A DNA stretch of 64,000 nt from assembly GCF_029854195.1 (NCBI RefSeq), contig NZ_CP122960.1:2114001-2178000 (forward strand). The letters are read 5' to 3'. The DNA is from Amylibacter sp. IMCC11727 (lineage in GTDB: Bacteria; Pseudomonadota; Alphaproteobacteria; Rhodobacterales; Rhodobacteraceae). How positions within the stretch are numbered: the stretch's first letter is position 1; the number at the start of each line of letters is the position of its first letter. Both the position numbers and the translations under genes were made by a program. Under the pieces are notes generated by a model. It searched no databases and had not been told where the DNA came from. It saw only the letters and a list, made by a program, of their open reading frames with translations. Positions 49,608 through 59,242 of this stretch are shown here, in pieces.

Positions 49608-49655
49608 TTTGCAAACTCATTTTCTATTCCCACCATCAAATTGCAAACTTGCAAA
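49608..49655. promoter_or_regulatory. TTTGCAAA-type boxes: candidate PccR operator upstream of pccB
   Basis: A perfect TTTGCAAA lies at 49608-49615, and ATTGCAAA is followed directly by CTTGCAAA at 49640-49655. PccR of Rhodobacter sphaeroides is reported to bind paired TTTGCAAA motifs at the pcc promoter. The sites sit in the 263-bp region between divergent pccB and the metalloprotease gene, so they could control either. The region also contains no other recognisable feature. Confidence 0.7.
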
Positions 49656-49791
49656 TAAGCACAGCCAAGCCGAGCAGAAACACGTAAACCAGCGCGTTAC
49701 AGCCCCTTTGCAAAGGGCCATGTAAACACCCTATCGCGACCATTGGTTTGCTGACACGCCGTCCTCCTCAATCAATCAAAGCGAGGACAGA

Positions 49792-51045
49792 ATGCTCACG
49801 AAATCACAGATCATCGACGCGATGCAGTTTAACCTTGGGTTCGACAGCACGGGCGGCACAACGGCCAACCCATTTCGCCTCACCTATCAATACGCAAACA
49901 GCCAACCGAGCGATCTCAACAGCCAATATTCTGGCTGGGAAGTTTGGTCCACGGCAGAAAAAGCCGCCTACCGCGACGCGCTCGATCACATCGAAACCCT
50001 GATCAACGTCGAATTTGTTGAGGTCACAGGCAGCAATGACCCCGACATGAACGTGGGCAAGGTGGACTTCTCTCCTGGGCTCGCAGGGCTCGGCGGGCTC
50101 AGCTACTCGACCAGCGGCGGGCAATTGTCACGCATTGATAATTTTACCCTGTTTAACAACGACATAAACATGGCCAATGCCACCAACCTGATCCTGCATG
50201 AACTGGGCCACGCCTTGGGGATGAAACACCCGTTTGATGGGGCATCCCAATTGCCCGCAGATCAGGACAACAACAAATACACCGTCATGTCCTATGATCG
50301 GAACCCTGAAAACGGCCAAGATAGTGATGCAATGATGCTGTATGACGTGCTGGCGTTGCAGGATTTGTGGGGCGCGAACACATCCACCAGCACAGGCAAC
50401 ACAAAATACACAGGCAGCCGCACCGACAATATGGACACGATTTGGGATGCGGGCGGCACAGATATGCTCAACGCGTCTTCGCGCAGCAATGATGTGCGCC
50501 TTGATCTGCGCGAAGGCATGTTTTCGCAGTTCGGAAGCTATGAAGACGTCTCCATCGCCTTTGGCACGGTGATCGAAAACGCACGTGGTGGCTCTGGCAG
50601 CGATCTGTTACAAGGCAATGCTGCCAACAACCGTCTGTTTGGCGGCACTGGCAATGATGATTTGAACGGCGGCAATGGGCGCGATTACCTCCGCGGGCAT
50701 GGCGACAACGACACCTTGAAAGGCGGCGCTGGCAATGATTCCCTGCGCGGCGGCCGTGGCGCTGACACCCTTGATGGGGGCACGGGCAACGACAGGCTAA
50801 AAGGCGGATCGGGGCGCGATGATTTCATCTTTCGTGGTAATTCGGGGCAGGACACGATCCGCGATTTCCAAAACAACCGCGATACGCTAATCATTGATGT
50901 GGCTGGGTTTGACACCTTTGATGATATCCGCGCAGCCGCCACGTTTGATGGGTCGGACACAATGATCGACCTTGGAAACGGCAACAGCATCACGGTGACC
51001 GATACAAATATCGACGCTTTGGCGAATGATATGGAGTTCATTTAA
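49792..51045 (+). CDS. Serralysin-like (M10) metalloprotease with RTX repeats
   Basis: A 417-aa secreted protease. The zinc motif HELGHALGMKH (residues about 137-147) and the Met-turn VMSYD identify the metzincin M10B group. The C-terminal third has about seven RTX nonapeptides of the GGxGxDxL type, which bind calcium outside the cell. No N-terminal signal is present, and the C-terminus is acidic and hydrophobic, as in type I secretion substrates; the secretion genes are not in this window. It is divergent from pccB and shares its operator region. Confidence 0.9.
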   Translation: MLTKSQIIDAMQFNLGFDSTGGTTANPFRLTYQYANSQPSDLNSQYSGWEVWSTAEKAAYRDALDHIETLINVEFVEVTGSNDPDMNVGKVDFSPGLAGLGGLSYSTSGGQLSRIDNFTLFNNDINMANATNLILHELGHALGMKHPFDGASQLPADQDNNKYTVMSYDRNPENGQDSDAMMLYDVLALQDLWGANTSTSTGNTKYTGSRTDNMDTIWDAGGTDMLNASSRSNDVRLDLREGMFSQFGSYEDVSIAFGTVIENARGGSGSDLLQGNAANNRLFGGTGNDDLNGGNGRDYLRGHGDNDTLKGGAGNDSLRGGRGADTLDGGTGNDRLKGGSGRDDFIFRGNSGQDTIRDFQNNRDTLIIDVAGFDTFDDIRAAATFDGSDTMIDLGNGNSITVTDTNIDALANDMEFI

Positions 51046-51135
51046 TTTACCATCTCGCGGCCCCGCCACACTGGGGCCGCGACGTAAAATCATTTCCCCG
51101 TGGACACCCTCCAAAAACAGGCATACCCCAAGGGA

Positions 51136-52371
51136 ATGCAAAGCCTCCCCAGAGCAAGATTTCTCGATCCCTCTACACCCCCAACCATGATTACGTTGGT
51201 GATCTTGGCCTCCATGGGGGCGCTGTCGATGAACATTTTCCTGCCCTCCATGCCTGCGATCCAATCCTATTTCGGCGCATCCCCTTCGGCGGTGCAGTTC
51301 CTGTTATCGGGCTTTTTGTTCATGAACGGCATCTTGCAGCTCATCATCGGCCCGCTGTCAGACCGATTTGGCCGCCGGCCAGTCGCGCTTTGGGCCTTTG
51401 GCATCTTTATCCTCGCCTCCGTTGTCTGTGCCAACGCACCCAACACCGCCACACTCGTGACAGCCCGCACCATCCAAGCGGTCGTTGTCGCCAGCTTCGT
51501 TCTGTCTCGCGCGGCGGCCCGTGACATCGCTGGCAGCAAAGACGCGGCCAGCCTCATGGGGTATATCGCCATGGGCATGTCCGTGGCGCCCATGCTCGGC
51601 CCCACCATCGGGGGCTTCTTACAAGAAGCCTTTGGCTGGACCGCCCCGTTCTGGACCCTCGCCATCCTGGGGTCTTTTGTGTTGTTCCTGATTGTGCGCG
51701 ACATGGGGGAAACCAACCTCACCCCATCGTCCAGCATGGCCGAACAGGTGAAACTCTACCCCCAACTGTTCACCTCGCGGCGGTTCTGGGGGTATGCGCT
51801 GGCCAATATGTTTGCCTCTGGCGTGTTCTTTTCCTTGCTTGGCGGTGCGCCTTTTGTCGGAACCGAAGTTTACGGCCTTACCCCTTCCACCCTTGGACTA
51901 TATTTCATCTTTGGCCCCATGGGGTATTTCTGTGGCTCGCTGTTTTCTGGACGCTATGCCGTGCGCATGGGCACCTATCGCATGCTTACCATCGGATCAC
52001 TTGTCACCATCTTTGGTATGATCCTCGCCCTCGTTCTTGTGCAGATCGGCTTTAATCATCCCATCGCATTCTTCGGCTGCACAGCGTTTATTGGCATCGG
52101 TAACGGCATGGTCATCCCTTCCGCCAGCGCGGGCATGATGTCGATCAATCCCAAACTCGCTGGTACTGCCGCTGGCTTGGGCGGTTCCATGATGACTTCA
52201 GGCGGGGGTGCCATGTCGGCTCTTGTGGTGATTTTCCTCAGCAAAGAAGCAGGCGCGACCCCACTGATCCTGTTTATGCTGGCCTCTGCCTTGATTGGTT
52301 TGCTCGCCGCCATCTACACAATCCGCGTGGAATACCAAATGCGCAAAGATGGCGAACACCCCACGATGTAA
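51136..52371 (+). CDS. Bcr/CflA-family multidrug efflux MFS transporter
   Basis: A 411-aa proton-driven exporter with 12 predicted membrane helices. The opening LPRARFLDPSTPPTMITL and the first helix ASMGALSMNIFLPSMPAIQ are typical of Bcr/CflA, and the inter-helix loop GPLSDRFGRRPVALWAF holds the MFS motif. Known relatives export bicyclomycin, chloramphenicol or sulfonamides. A GTG 12 codons upstream (51100) is an alternative start; the ATG fits the family better but its AAGGG is very close. It lies between the protease and pccR genes. Confidence 0.85.
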   Translation: MQSLPRARFLDPSTPPTMITLVILASMGALSMNIFLPSMPAIQSYFGASPSAVQFLLSGFLFMNGILQLIIGPLSDRFGRRPVALWAFGIFILASVVCANAPNTATLVTARTIQAVVVASFVLSRAAARDIAGSKDAASLMGYIAMGMSVAPMLGPTIGGFLQEAFGWTAPFWTLAILGSFVLFLIVRDMGETNLTPSSSMAEQVKLYPQLFTSRRFWGYALANMFASGVFFSLLGGAPFVGTEVYGLTPSTLGLYFIFGPMGYFCGSLFSGRYAVRMGTYRMLTIGSLVTIFGMILALVLVQIGFNHPIAFFGCTAFIGIGNGMVIPSASAGMMSINPKLAGTAAGLGGSMMTSGGGAMSALVVIFLSKEAGATPLILFMLASALIGLLAAIYTIRVEYQMRKDGEHPTM

Positions 52372-52379
52372 CGCCGCAG

Positions 52380-52426
52380 TTTGCATAGTTTGCAAATTGA
52401 TCTTATGACTTTGGCAAACTCGCAAA
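52380..52426. promoter_or_regulatory. TTTGCAAA-type boxes: candidate PccR autoregulatory operator
   Basis: TTTGCATA (52380-52387) is followed one base later by TTTGCAAA (52389-52396), and TTGGCAAA is joined directly to CTCGCAAA at 52411-52426. This repeats the layout seen upstream of pccB (an isolated TTTGCAAA plus a joined xTxGCAAA-CTxGCAAA pair). The second pair ends 15 bp before the pccR ATG, so bound regulator could block its own expression. Confidence 0.7.
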
Positions 52427-52441
52427 CAACGGGACCTACCA

Positions 52442-53851
52442 ATGCGTGCGCAAAAACTCTATGCGGGGGTCACGCTCCGCGAAACCCGTCTGAAACATGA
52501 CCTAACGCAGAAAGAATTTGCGACCAAACTCGGCGTGTCCCTGCCCTATTTGAACCAGATGGAAAACAACCACCGCCCTGTCAGCACAACGGTGGTATTA
52601 GCACTCGCGCAAGAATTTGGCTTTGATGTTACGCAACTAAGCGTAGGCGAAGCAGAACGCATCGTCACCGACATGCGCGAAGCGCTCGCCGATCCCGTCT
52701 TTGCTGATGCTCAAACGCCAATTGCCGACATGCAACTCACCGCGTCAAACGCCCCTGCATTGGCACGCGCCTTTCTCGAATTGCACCGCGCCTATCGCCA
52801 AGGCCAAGAACGGCTCGCCTCGTTGGACGAAGCATTGGGCCGCGAAGACAGCGCAATTTCCCCCTCTCCGTGGGAAGAAGTGCGCGATTTCTTTCACTAC
52901 TGTGACAACTACATCGACAGCATAGATCGCGTTGCCGAAAGCTATGCAGCTGACGTTGGTATTCTTGGCCCAAACCCGCTGGGCGCGGCCCGTGATTGGC
53001 TGTCAAACAAACACAACGTCCATCTAAAAACAGACAGCGCGGGCAGCTTGCGCAAGTACGATCCAGCGAGCCGCACGTTAACCCTATCCGCCCAAGCCAC
53101 CACCTCCAGTCAGCTGTTCCAAATTGCCCATCAAACCGCACTTTTGGAACAGGATGATCTGCTCGAAGCCACGCTCGACTTCGCCAACTTTCACACGCCC
53201 GAAGCCCGCGCCATCTGTAAAATCGGCCTTGCCAATTACTTTGCAGGGGCCGCGACACTGCCGTATGGAAAATTCTTGCAAGCGGCCCAAGAAAACCGCC
53301 ACGATTTAGAAGTCCTCGCTGCAACCTTCAACGCCAGCATCGAACAAGTGGCCCATCGCCTGTCCACTCTACAACGTCCAGGGCTTAAGGGGATTCCGTT
53401 CTTTTTCGTGCGGGTCGATCAGGCAGGTACAATCACCAAACGCCACTCCGCCACGCGCTTGCAATTCGCCCGTTTCGGTGGGGCCTGCCCGCTCTGGAAC
53501 GTGCATCGTGCCTTTGAAACACCGGGGCAATTCCTGCGCCAATTGGCCGAAACCCCAGACGGGCTGCAATACCTGTGTTTGGCGCGGGATGTGTCCAAAC
53601 CGGGCGGTGCCTACCGCGCCCCAACACGGCGCTATGCCATTGGATTGGGCTGCGAAATCCGCCACGCGGGGGCGCTTGTCTATGCAGACGACCTTGACAT
53701 CACCAACCGCCAAGCCTTTGAACCCATTGGCATTTCCTGCCGTATTTGCGAACGCCACAACTGCCACCAACGCTCTGTCCCGCCACTGGAACGTCACTTG
53801 CAAGTAGACCCAAACAGCCGTGGCATCCTGCCCTACCGCATCGGTGATTGA
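52442..53851 (+). CDS. pccR: Short-chain fatty acyl-CoA regulator PccR (ScfR family)
   Basis: A 469-aa regulator. Residues 1-60 form an XRE-type helix-turn-helix (LRETRLKHDLTQKEFATKLG, VSLPYLNQMENNHRPVS). The middle (about 150-300) looks like an IrrE/ImmA-type segment, and the C-terminal half is the DUF2083 domain, ending with a cysteine cluster in ISCRICERHNCHQR. In Rhodobacter sphaeroides, PccR activates propionyl-CoA assimilation genes, sensing an acyl-CoA. Its own promoter has matching boxes. The stop overlaps the start of the following hydrolase gene. Confidence 0.93.
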   Translation: MRAQKLYAGVTLRETRLKHDLTQKEFATKLGVSLPYLNQMENNHRPVSTTVVLALAQEFGFDVTQLSVGEAERIVTDMREALADPVFADAQTPIADMQLTASNAPALARAFLELHRAYRQGQERLASLDEALGREDSAISPSPWEEVRDFFHYCDNYIDSIDRVAESYAADVGILGPNPLGAARDWLSNKHNVHLKTDSAGSLRKYDPASRTLTLSAQATTSSQLFQIAHQTALLEQDDLLEATLDFANFHTPEARAICKIGLANYFAGAATLPYGKFLQAAQENRHDLEVLAATFNASIEQVAHRLSTLQRPGLKGIPFFFVRVDQAGTITKRHSATRLQFARFGGACPLWNVHRAFETPGQFLRQLAETPDGLQYLCLARDVSKPGGAYRAPTRRYAIGLGCEIRHAGALVYADDLDITNRQAFEPIGISCRICERHNCHQRSVPPLERHLQVDPNSRGILPYRIGD

Positions 53852-54633
53852 TGAAACGCATTCTTCTTTTGGGCGTCGCACTTTACATCGCAGCATTCAT
53901 CGCACTGGTGTTTGGCCAAAACAGCCTGATCTATCCTTTCAACCCCACATTGGAACAACCAGAACGGCGCATCACAGAACATCGCTTGCCCACCGCTGAC
54001 GGCGAAACCCTGATCGTCTGGGCGGCAAAACCCGCACTAGGCAAGCCAACGATCCTCTATTTTCACGGCAACGCGGGCAATTTGCATAATCGTGCCGCGC
54101 GCTTTGATCGGATGCTAGATCGTGGCTACGGGATCGTGGCCATGGCCTATCGCGGATCATCTGGAAGCACGGGCACCCCTTCAGAAACCGCCATCCGTGC
54201 CGACAGCCTGCTGGTTCACAGCCAACTAAACACGCTCATAGGAACGCCCCGCAAGCTGGTTTTCTACGGCGAAAGCCTCGGTTCTGCCGTGGCCATTCAA
54301 CTCGCCGCACTCCATCAACCCGATGGCCTGATCCTAGAGGCACCGTTCACCTCACTCACAACCCGCGCCAGCGAAGCGGTTCCCTATTTCCCTGTAAAAT
54401 TGGGCCTGCGCGATGATTGGGACAGCTTGGGTCAAATCTCCAACATCACCGCCCCCTTGCTGGTGATGCACGGCACGGCTGACACTGTGGTGCCTTTCAC
54501 GCACGGCGAAGCCATATTCGCCGCCGCTGCCGCATCAAAAAAAACCTTCCGCCGTGTGGATGGGCTTGGCCACAACGGCCATTGGTCCGTGGCGGGCCAA
54601 AAAGTGATCTATCGCTTTATAGACGGGCTTTAA
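53851..54633 (+). CDS. Membrane-anchored alpha/beta hydrolase (BEM46/ABHD13-like)
   Basis: A 260-aa serine hydrolase. The N-terminal hydrophobic helix (residues 1-22) is likely a membrane anchor. The fold has the oxyanion motif YFHGNAGN, the nucleophile elbow GESLGS, the acid in MHGTADTVVP and the histidine in GLGHNGHW. The substrate is unknown. The ATG shares a base with the pccR stop (TGATG), so translation is coupled. The stop overlaps that of the convergent mechanosensitive channel gene via TTAA at 54630-54633. Confidence 0.85.
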   Translation: MKRILLLGVALYIAAFIALVFGQNSLIYPFNPTLEQPERRITEHRLPTADGETLIVWAAKPALGKPTILYFHGNAGNLHNRAARFDRMLDRGYGIVAMAYRGSSGSTGTPSETAIRADSLLVHSQLNTLIGTPRKLVFYGESLGSAVAIQLAALHQPDGLILEAPFTSLTTRASEAVPYFPVKLGLRDDWDSLGQISNITAPLLVMHGTADTVVPFTHGEAIFAAAAASKKTFRRVDGLGHNGHWSVAGQKVIYRFIDGL

Positions 54634-57071
54634 CGATCGCCCTCATCACTTGCATCGTCCATATCCATCGCCGCACTGCTGGTGCGCGTGTCCATCTCTA
54701 TGCCCTGCTCTAACGCGGCAGCATCTGACGGTTTCGCACGCCCCGCCCCCAGCTGTTCCAAGTTTTTGATATACACATCGCGCTGTGCAAACGGGATTTC
54801 GATGCCTTCTTTGCGGAACGCCTCGGCAATGGCAAAGTTCATGTCCGATTTCGCCGACAACATCCAATTCACATCCCGCAGGATCGCACGAATTTCAAAA
54901 TCCATACTGTCTGCACCAAACCCCATGAACATGATCGCAGGCGCAGGATCAAGCAGCACCATCGGATGGGCTTCCGCCACTTCGCGCAGCACCCGTTCCA
55001 CATGACGCGGATCACTGTCATAGGCCACCCCAACTGGCACCCGCACCCGCCCCGCCATGGACGAATGGGTCCAGTTTGTAACCGCCCCCGCAATCAAATC
55101 CGCGTTCGGAATCACTACGGATGCGCGATCAAAGGTTTCAACTTCGGTGGAGCGCACCGAAATTTTGCGCACATAACCCGAATACGCTCCAACCTCGATC
55201 CAGTCGCCCGATTTGATGGGCCGTTCGATCAGCAAGATAATCCCAGACACAAAGTTCGACACGATGGTTTGCAAGCCAAAGCCGATCCCTACAGACAATG
55301 CACCCGCCACAATCGCCAGATTGCTCAGATCCAATCCTGTTGCAGTAATCGCCGCCAACGCAGCTAAGAAAATGCCGATATATCCTGTGCCCGTGACAAT
55401 CGCATTTTGCCCGCCCACATCCAACCGCGTGTTGGGCAAAACCGTCGTGCGCAGCGCCGATTGCAGCACCCGCGTGATGGTGTAACCAATGGAAAACACC
55501 AGCACGAACGTCAGGAAATCCGTCAACGAAATACGGGTATCGCCAAACGACACCCCATCGCGCAACATCAGCCAAATTTCCTGTATGTCACTATCCCGCG
55601 CACCCCAGATCAAGGCCAAAAACGGAACCGCCACACAGATCAGGATAAAGCCAACAGAAATGCGGAACAGCGCCCCATACCGTTGTGTGTCCTCACCCGC
55701 ACCAGCGGCAACAACCACACCTGACACATTGCCAGACAGGGCCGCGATCAATCGGAATCCGATGTAAAACCCCGTGATCAGCAACAGACTCGCAGCAGAG
55801 GAAAACACCAGCATTTCACCGCCAGCCTCATATCCGATCACTGCAAGGATTGGGCCTGCCACACCAGCTAGCACACACAGATTGCCCAAAATGGATGTGA
55901 TACGGCCCAAAAACGGATTGCCCCCATCCTCAAGCGCGGACGCCCGCGCCGCATGGCCCACCACACGTCCAATGCGGAACAGCGCGATACCACCGATCAC
56001 AATCAGTGGGAATGTCAGTGTCGGAATGGCCTTCACAATCACAGGGTTCTGCCCTGAACCAACCGCCATTGCGTCCAACATCTCGTTCAGCGCAAACATC
56101 AAACCCAACGCAAGGAAGGATCGCCGCATCGAACGCCGTTGATGATCTTCAACCGCGATCAGCGCAGGTCGGTTCGTTTCCGCCACAAACAAAGACCGCG
56201 ACAGCCAACTGGCAAAATAGATGGAAAACCCCGCGATCCCGATACTGCGCAACATGAAATACCCGCGCAGATCAAACAGATCGAGCATCAACAGTGCCTG
56301 CACCAACAATGCCAACCCAATGGCAGGCAAAACCAATTGCGACAAGGAACCGATAAACCCAAACAACGCCACTGTGCGCGTGGACGCACTTTTGCTCAGC
56401 TCCGCTTCAACAGTGCGCGACCATCGCCGCGACCGCGCCAACAACAACAGCGCCGCCCCAAGCAACACCGCAACGATCAGAACCTTTTGCAACCGCCCAG
56501 CAGATCGCGTTGGGCTGACCCAATTCGATTGAATTTCGTTCCGCAGATTTGTGCCATAAACCCGCAAGGCACCCCATGCTTCGGACAACAAATCGGGGGC
56601 CAAAGGGGATCGGGATTGCGCCACCAATTCGGCGGTGTTGCGTTCACGGATCAACTTGTCGATCTGCTTGATCAACCCATCTGCCCGTTGAAACGCCTCT
56701 TCGGCTTCGGCCACAGGGCCGCGCACACGTTTCAATTGCGCATTCAATTCCGATCGCAAGTTCGCCACGTCAAAGGCTTCGGTTTCACCCTCTGCTGGCG
56801 CAGGGCCAAGTGCTTGGAGCCGTTCAAAAACAGGTGTTACTTTGCTTGCAGCCAAAGATTTCTGGTTTGTCGCTTGGGTGCGAAACTCAACCAATTGTTT
56901 GCGCAATTCCTCCAGCGCTTCACTCGAAGCTTCGGCCTTTTCCACTGCCGATTGCGCCCGCTCCGCCGTACTGGAAAAGGCCTCTGCATCAAACAGGTTC
57001 GTTGTATCTTGCGCAAACCCTGCCAGTGGCAAGGCCACCAGCAGAATAAGGGCTGCAATAAAGTGTTTCAT
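54630..57071 (-). CDS. MscS-family mechanosensitive channel with DUF3772 domain
   Basis: An 813-aa large MscS-type protein that releases solutes on hypo-osmotic shock. The signal peptide (about residues 1-20) is followed by a periplasmic coiled-coil/DUF3772 part (about 25-180), about 11 membrane segments (about 190-560) and the conserved MscS pore and beta domain (VGIGFGLQTIVSNFVSGIIL, LIERPIKSGDWIEVG, VVIPNADLI), with a C-terminal cytoplasmic region. The acidic tail is poorly conserved. It lies 9 bp after cysK at the end of the long leftward run. Confidence 0.93.
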   Translation of the reverse strand: MKHFIAALILLVALPLAGFAQDTTNLFDAEAFSSTAERAQSAVEKAEASSEALEELRKQLVEFRTQATNQKSLAASKVTPVFERLQALGPAPAEGETEAFDVANLRSELNAQLKRVRGPVAEAEEAFQRADGLIKQIDKLIRERNTAELVAQSRSPLAPDLLSEAWGALRVYGTNLRNEIQSNWVSPTRSAGRLQKVLIVAVLLGAALLLLARSRRWSRTVEAELSKSASTRTVALFGFIGSLSQLVLPAIGLALLVQALLMLDLFDLRGYFMLRSIGIAGFSIYFASWLSRSLFVAETNRPALIAVEDHQRRSMRRSFLALGLMFALNEMLDAMAVGSGQNPVIVKAIPTLTFPLIVIGGIALFRIGRVVGHAARASALEDGGNPFLGRITSILGNLCVLAGVAGPILAVIGYEAGGEMLVFSSAASLLLITGFYIGFRLIAALSGNVSGVVVAAGAGEDTQRYGALFRISVGFILICVAVPFLALIWGARDSDIQEIWLMLRDGVSFGDTRISLTDFLTFVLVFSIGYTITRVLQSALRTTVLPNTRLDVGGQNAIVTGTGYIGIFLAALAAITATGLDLSNLAIVAGALSVGIGFGLQTIVSNFVSGIILLIERPIKSGDWIEVGAYSGYVRKISVRSTEVETFDRASVVIPNADLIAGAVTNWTHSSMAGRVRVPVGVAYDSDPRHVERVLREVAEAHPMVLLDPAPAIMFMGFGADSMDFEIRAILRDVNWMLSAKSDMNFAIAEAFRKEGIEIPFAQRDVYIKNLEQLGAGRAKPSDAAALEQGIEMDTRTSSAAMDMDDASDEGDR

Positions 57072-57080
57072 TACAATCTG

Positions 57081-58115
57081 TTATTCAAAAACGGTTGGGA
57101 TATCGGTGCGTTTCTGATCCAACCACTTTGGAAATGGCAGCCCCTTTTCTTTCAGGAATGCAGGGTTGAACAGCTTGCTTTGATACCGTGACCCGTAATC
57201 ACACAGGATCGTCACAATGGTGTGGCCCGGCCCCATGTCCTTGGCCATACGAATGGCCCCAGCCACGTTGATCCCAGTAGACAGGCCCATGCACAACCCC
57301 TCATCCTGCAACAGATCAAACACAATCGGCAGGCCTTCGGCATCTGGAATGTTATAGGCATAATCCACATCCAGCCCCTCAAGGTTCTTGGTGATGCGCA
57401 CTTGGCCAATGCCTTCGGCAATGGAACCACCTTCGGCTTTCAGCTCTCCATGCGCAAAGTAATGGAACAAGGATGCGCCATCTGGATCAGCAATCCCAAT
57501 CTTAACGTCTTTGTTCTTGGACCGCAGGCCTTCGGCCATGCCTGTCAACGTCCCACCAGACCCGCAGGCACAGATAAATCCATCAATTTTGCCATCCGTC
57601 TGGTCCCAGATTTCAGGCGCTGTTGTGTCGATGTGCGCCTGTTTATTGGCCACGTTGTCAAACTGGTTCGCCCAGATCGCGCCATTCGGTTCTGTCTTGT
57701 TCAACTCTACCGCCAAACGTTCGGAATAGCGCACAAAGTTATTCGGATCGCGGTAAGGTTTGGCTGGCACTTGCACCAACTCGGCCCCAGCCAGCATCAA
57801 CATGTCTTTCTTTTCTTGGCTTTGGGTTTCGGGAATAACAATCACCGTTTTAAACCCCATCGCCGCCCCGACGAGCGCCAGACCAATCCCTGTGTTCCCC
57901 GCGGTCCCTTCGACAATCGTGCCCCCGGGTTTCAAGGACCCATCGGCAATAGCATGTTTGATAATGCTCAGCGCCGCGCGGTCTTTGACGGACTGACCTG
58001 GGTTCATGAATTCCGCCTTGCCGAGGATTTCACAACCCGTCATGTCAGACGCCTTATTCAGACGGATCAGCGGGGTGTTTCCAACAGCATTTGGCAGGTC
58101 TTTATATATGGTCAT
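57081..58115 (-). CDS. cysK: Cysteine synthase A
   Basis: CysK makes cysteine from O-acetylserine and sulfide with PLP. The 344-aa protein has GNTPLIRLN, the PLP lysine K44 in NPGQSVKDRAAL, the GTAGNTGIGLAL phosphate-side loop and CGSGGTLTG. The ATG at 58115 has AAGGA 9 bases upstream. Next to trgA and trgB this reproduces the tellurite-resistance locus described in Rhodobacter sphaeroides, in which cysK takes part. Confidence 0.94.
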   Translation of the reverse strand: MTIYKDLPNAVGNTPLIRLNKASDMTGCEILGKAEFMNPGQSVKDRAALSIIKHAIADGSLKPGGTIVEGTAGNTGIGLALVGAAMGFKTVIVIPETQSQEKKDMLMLAGAELVQVPAKPYRDPNNFVRYSERLAVELNKTEPNGAIWANQFDNVANKQAHIDTTAPEIWDQTDGKIDGFICACGSGGTLTGMAEGLRSKNKDVKIGIADPDGASLFHYFAHGELKAEGGSIAEGIGQVRITKNLEGLDVDYAYNIPDAEGLPIVFDLLQDEGLCMGLSTGINVAGAIRMAKDMGPGHTIVTILCDYGSRYQSKLFNPAFLKEKGLPFPKWLDQKRTDIPTVFE

Positions 58116-58169
58116 TCGTTTGGTCCTTAGAACAGAGTTGCCCCTTGATACGCCCCGCACACTGGGGTT

Positions 58170-59216
58170 TCAAGCGCAGCCTGCCGCCTCACGCAACCGT
58201 GCTCGATTTGCCGCCAACCAATACAGCGACAATAACAACGGGCCATTGTCGGCCTCACCACTGCTGATCAATTCCATCGCGTCGTCAAATGACAGGAAAT
58301 GCGTGCGAATGTCTTCGTTTTCGGTTTCCAAACCGTGAACCCCCGCCTGTTCATCAGACAGATCCACCAGCCCGACAAATGAATACAAGTATTCAGATAA
58401 ACAACCGGGTGATGGATAATAGCCTCCGATGCGTTCCAGTGACAGCAGGGTTAAGCCTGCTTCTTCCACCATTTCACGCTCGGCCACCTCCTCAACAGGT
58501 TCATCCCCATCGCACCGCCCTGCCACTGGTTCCAAAACCCACGGATGCACATCGCCGCGCACATAAGCACCTGGTCGAAATTGTTCCACCAGAACGATTT
58601 GATCCAGCACAGGATCATAAGGCAACACTGTCACCGCATCCGCCGCACGCAAAACAGATCGCAGGATCGGCGCTGACACAGTGCCATCAAACCGCGTGTG
58701 GCGCAGGGTCACATCTTCCATTTCGAAATACTTTGCATAGGGCAATTGCCGCGTGCTCAGCATCACATCCTCTGCCCCAAACCCTGCACGCACCCCGACA
58801 GGTGCGCTGCTGTTTTTCGCCCGAACACGGGAGCGTGCGCTCATCACCAATCCCGCCCGTTGCACTGGCTGATTGGCCCCTGTTGGTGTGGCGCAAATGG
58901 CAACAACATCCTGCGCAACCAACCGCTCTACCTGCCGCGCATAATCTGTAAATACCGCCGCATCACGCTCGATAACATAGGCCGAAACCGCACCCTGATC
59001 CGAAGAAACCGTTTCCCACGCGCCATCAAACGCCCCGAAATACGCATCCAAAGCCGCCCGATCATCGACCCGTGCACAAAATCCGTGCAGATTGCCCAGC
59101 CCCCGCACAACACACCCCGCATTGTCGTGGTCCACACCATTCAACACACAGGCGTTCCAAACAGAATCCCGCGCCAACGTCTGCGCAACGCCCAAATCCG
59201 TAACGAAAATATTCAT
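58170..59216 (-). CDS. trgB: TrgB-like Nudix hydrolase
   Basis: A 348-aa protein. The C-terminal half (about residues 170-330) is a Nudix pyrophosphatase with a full Nudix box fitting G-x5-E-x7-REMVEEAGL, resembling ADP-ribose pyrophosphatases (LVEQFRPGAYVRGDVHPWVLE). The N-terminal half is a weakly conserved domain that may descend from a gamma-glutamylcyclotransferase-like fold. In Rhodobacter sphaeroides trgB raises tellurite resistance together with trgA. AAAGG lies 7 bases before the ATG. It is 54 bp upstream of cysK. Confidence 0.88.
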   Translation of the reverse strand: MNIFVTDLGVAQTLARDSVWNACVLNGVDHDNAGCVVRGLGNLHGFCARVDDRAALDAYFGAFDGAWETVSSDQGAVSAYVIERDAAVFTDYARQVERLVAQDVVAICATPTGANQPVQRAGLVMSARSRVRAKNSSAPVGVRAGFGAEDVMLSTRQLPYAKYFEMEDVTLRHTRFDGTVSAPILRSVLRAADAVTVLPYDPVLDQIVLVEQFRPGAYVRGDVHPWVLEPVAGRCDGDEPVEEVAEREMVEEAGLTLLSLERIGGYYPSPGCLSEYLYSFVGLVDLSDEQAGVHGLETENEDIRTHFLSFDDAMELISSGEADNGPLLLSLYWLAANRARLREAAGCA

Positions 59217-59242
59217 AGTCGCCTTTCGCGAACCGTCAGCTT

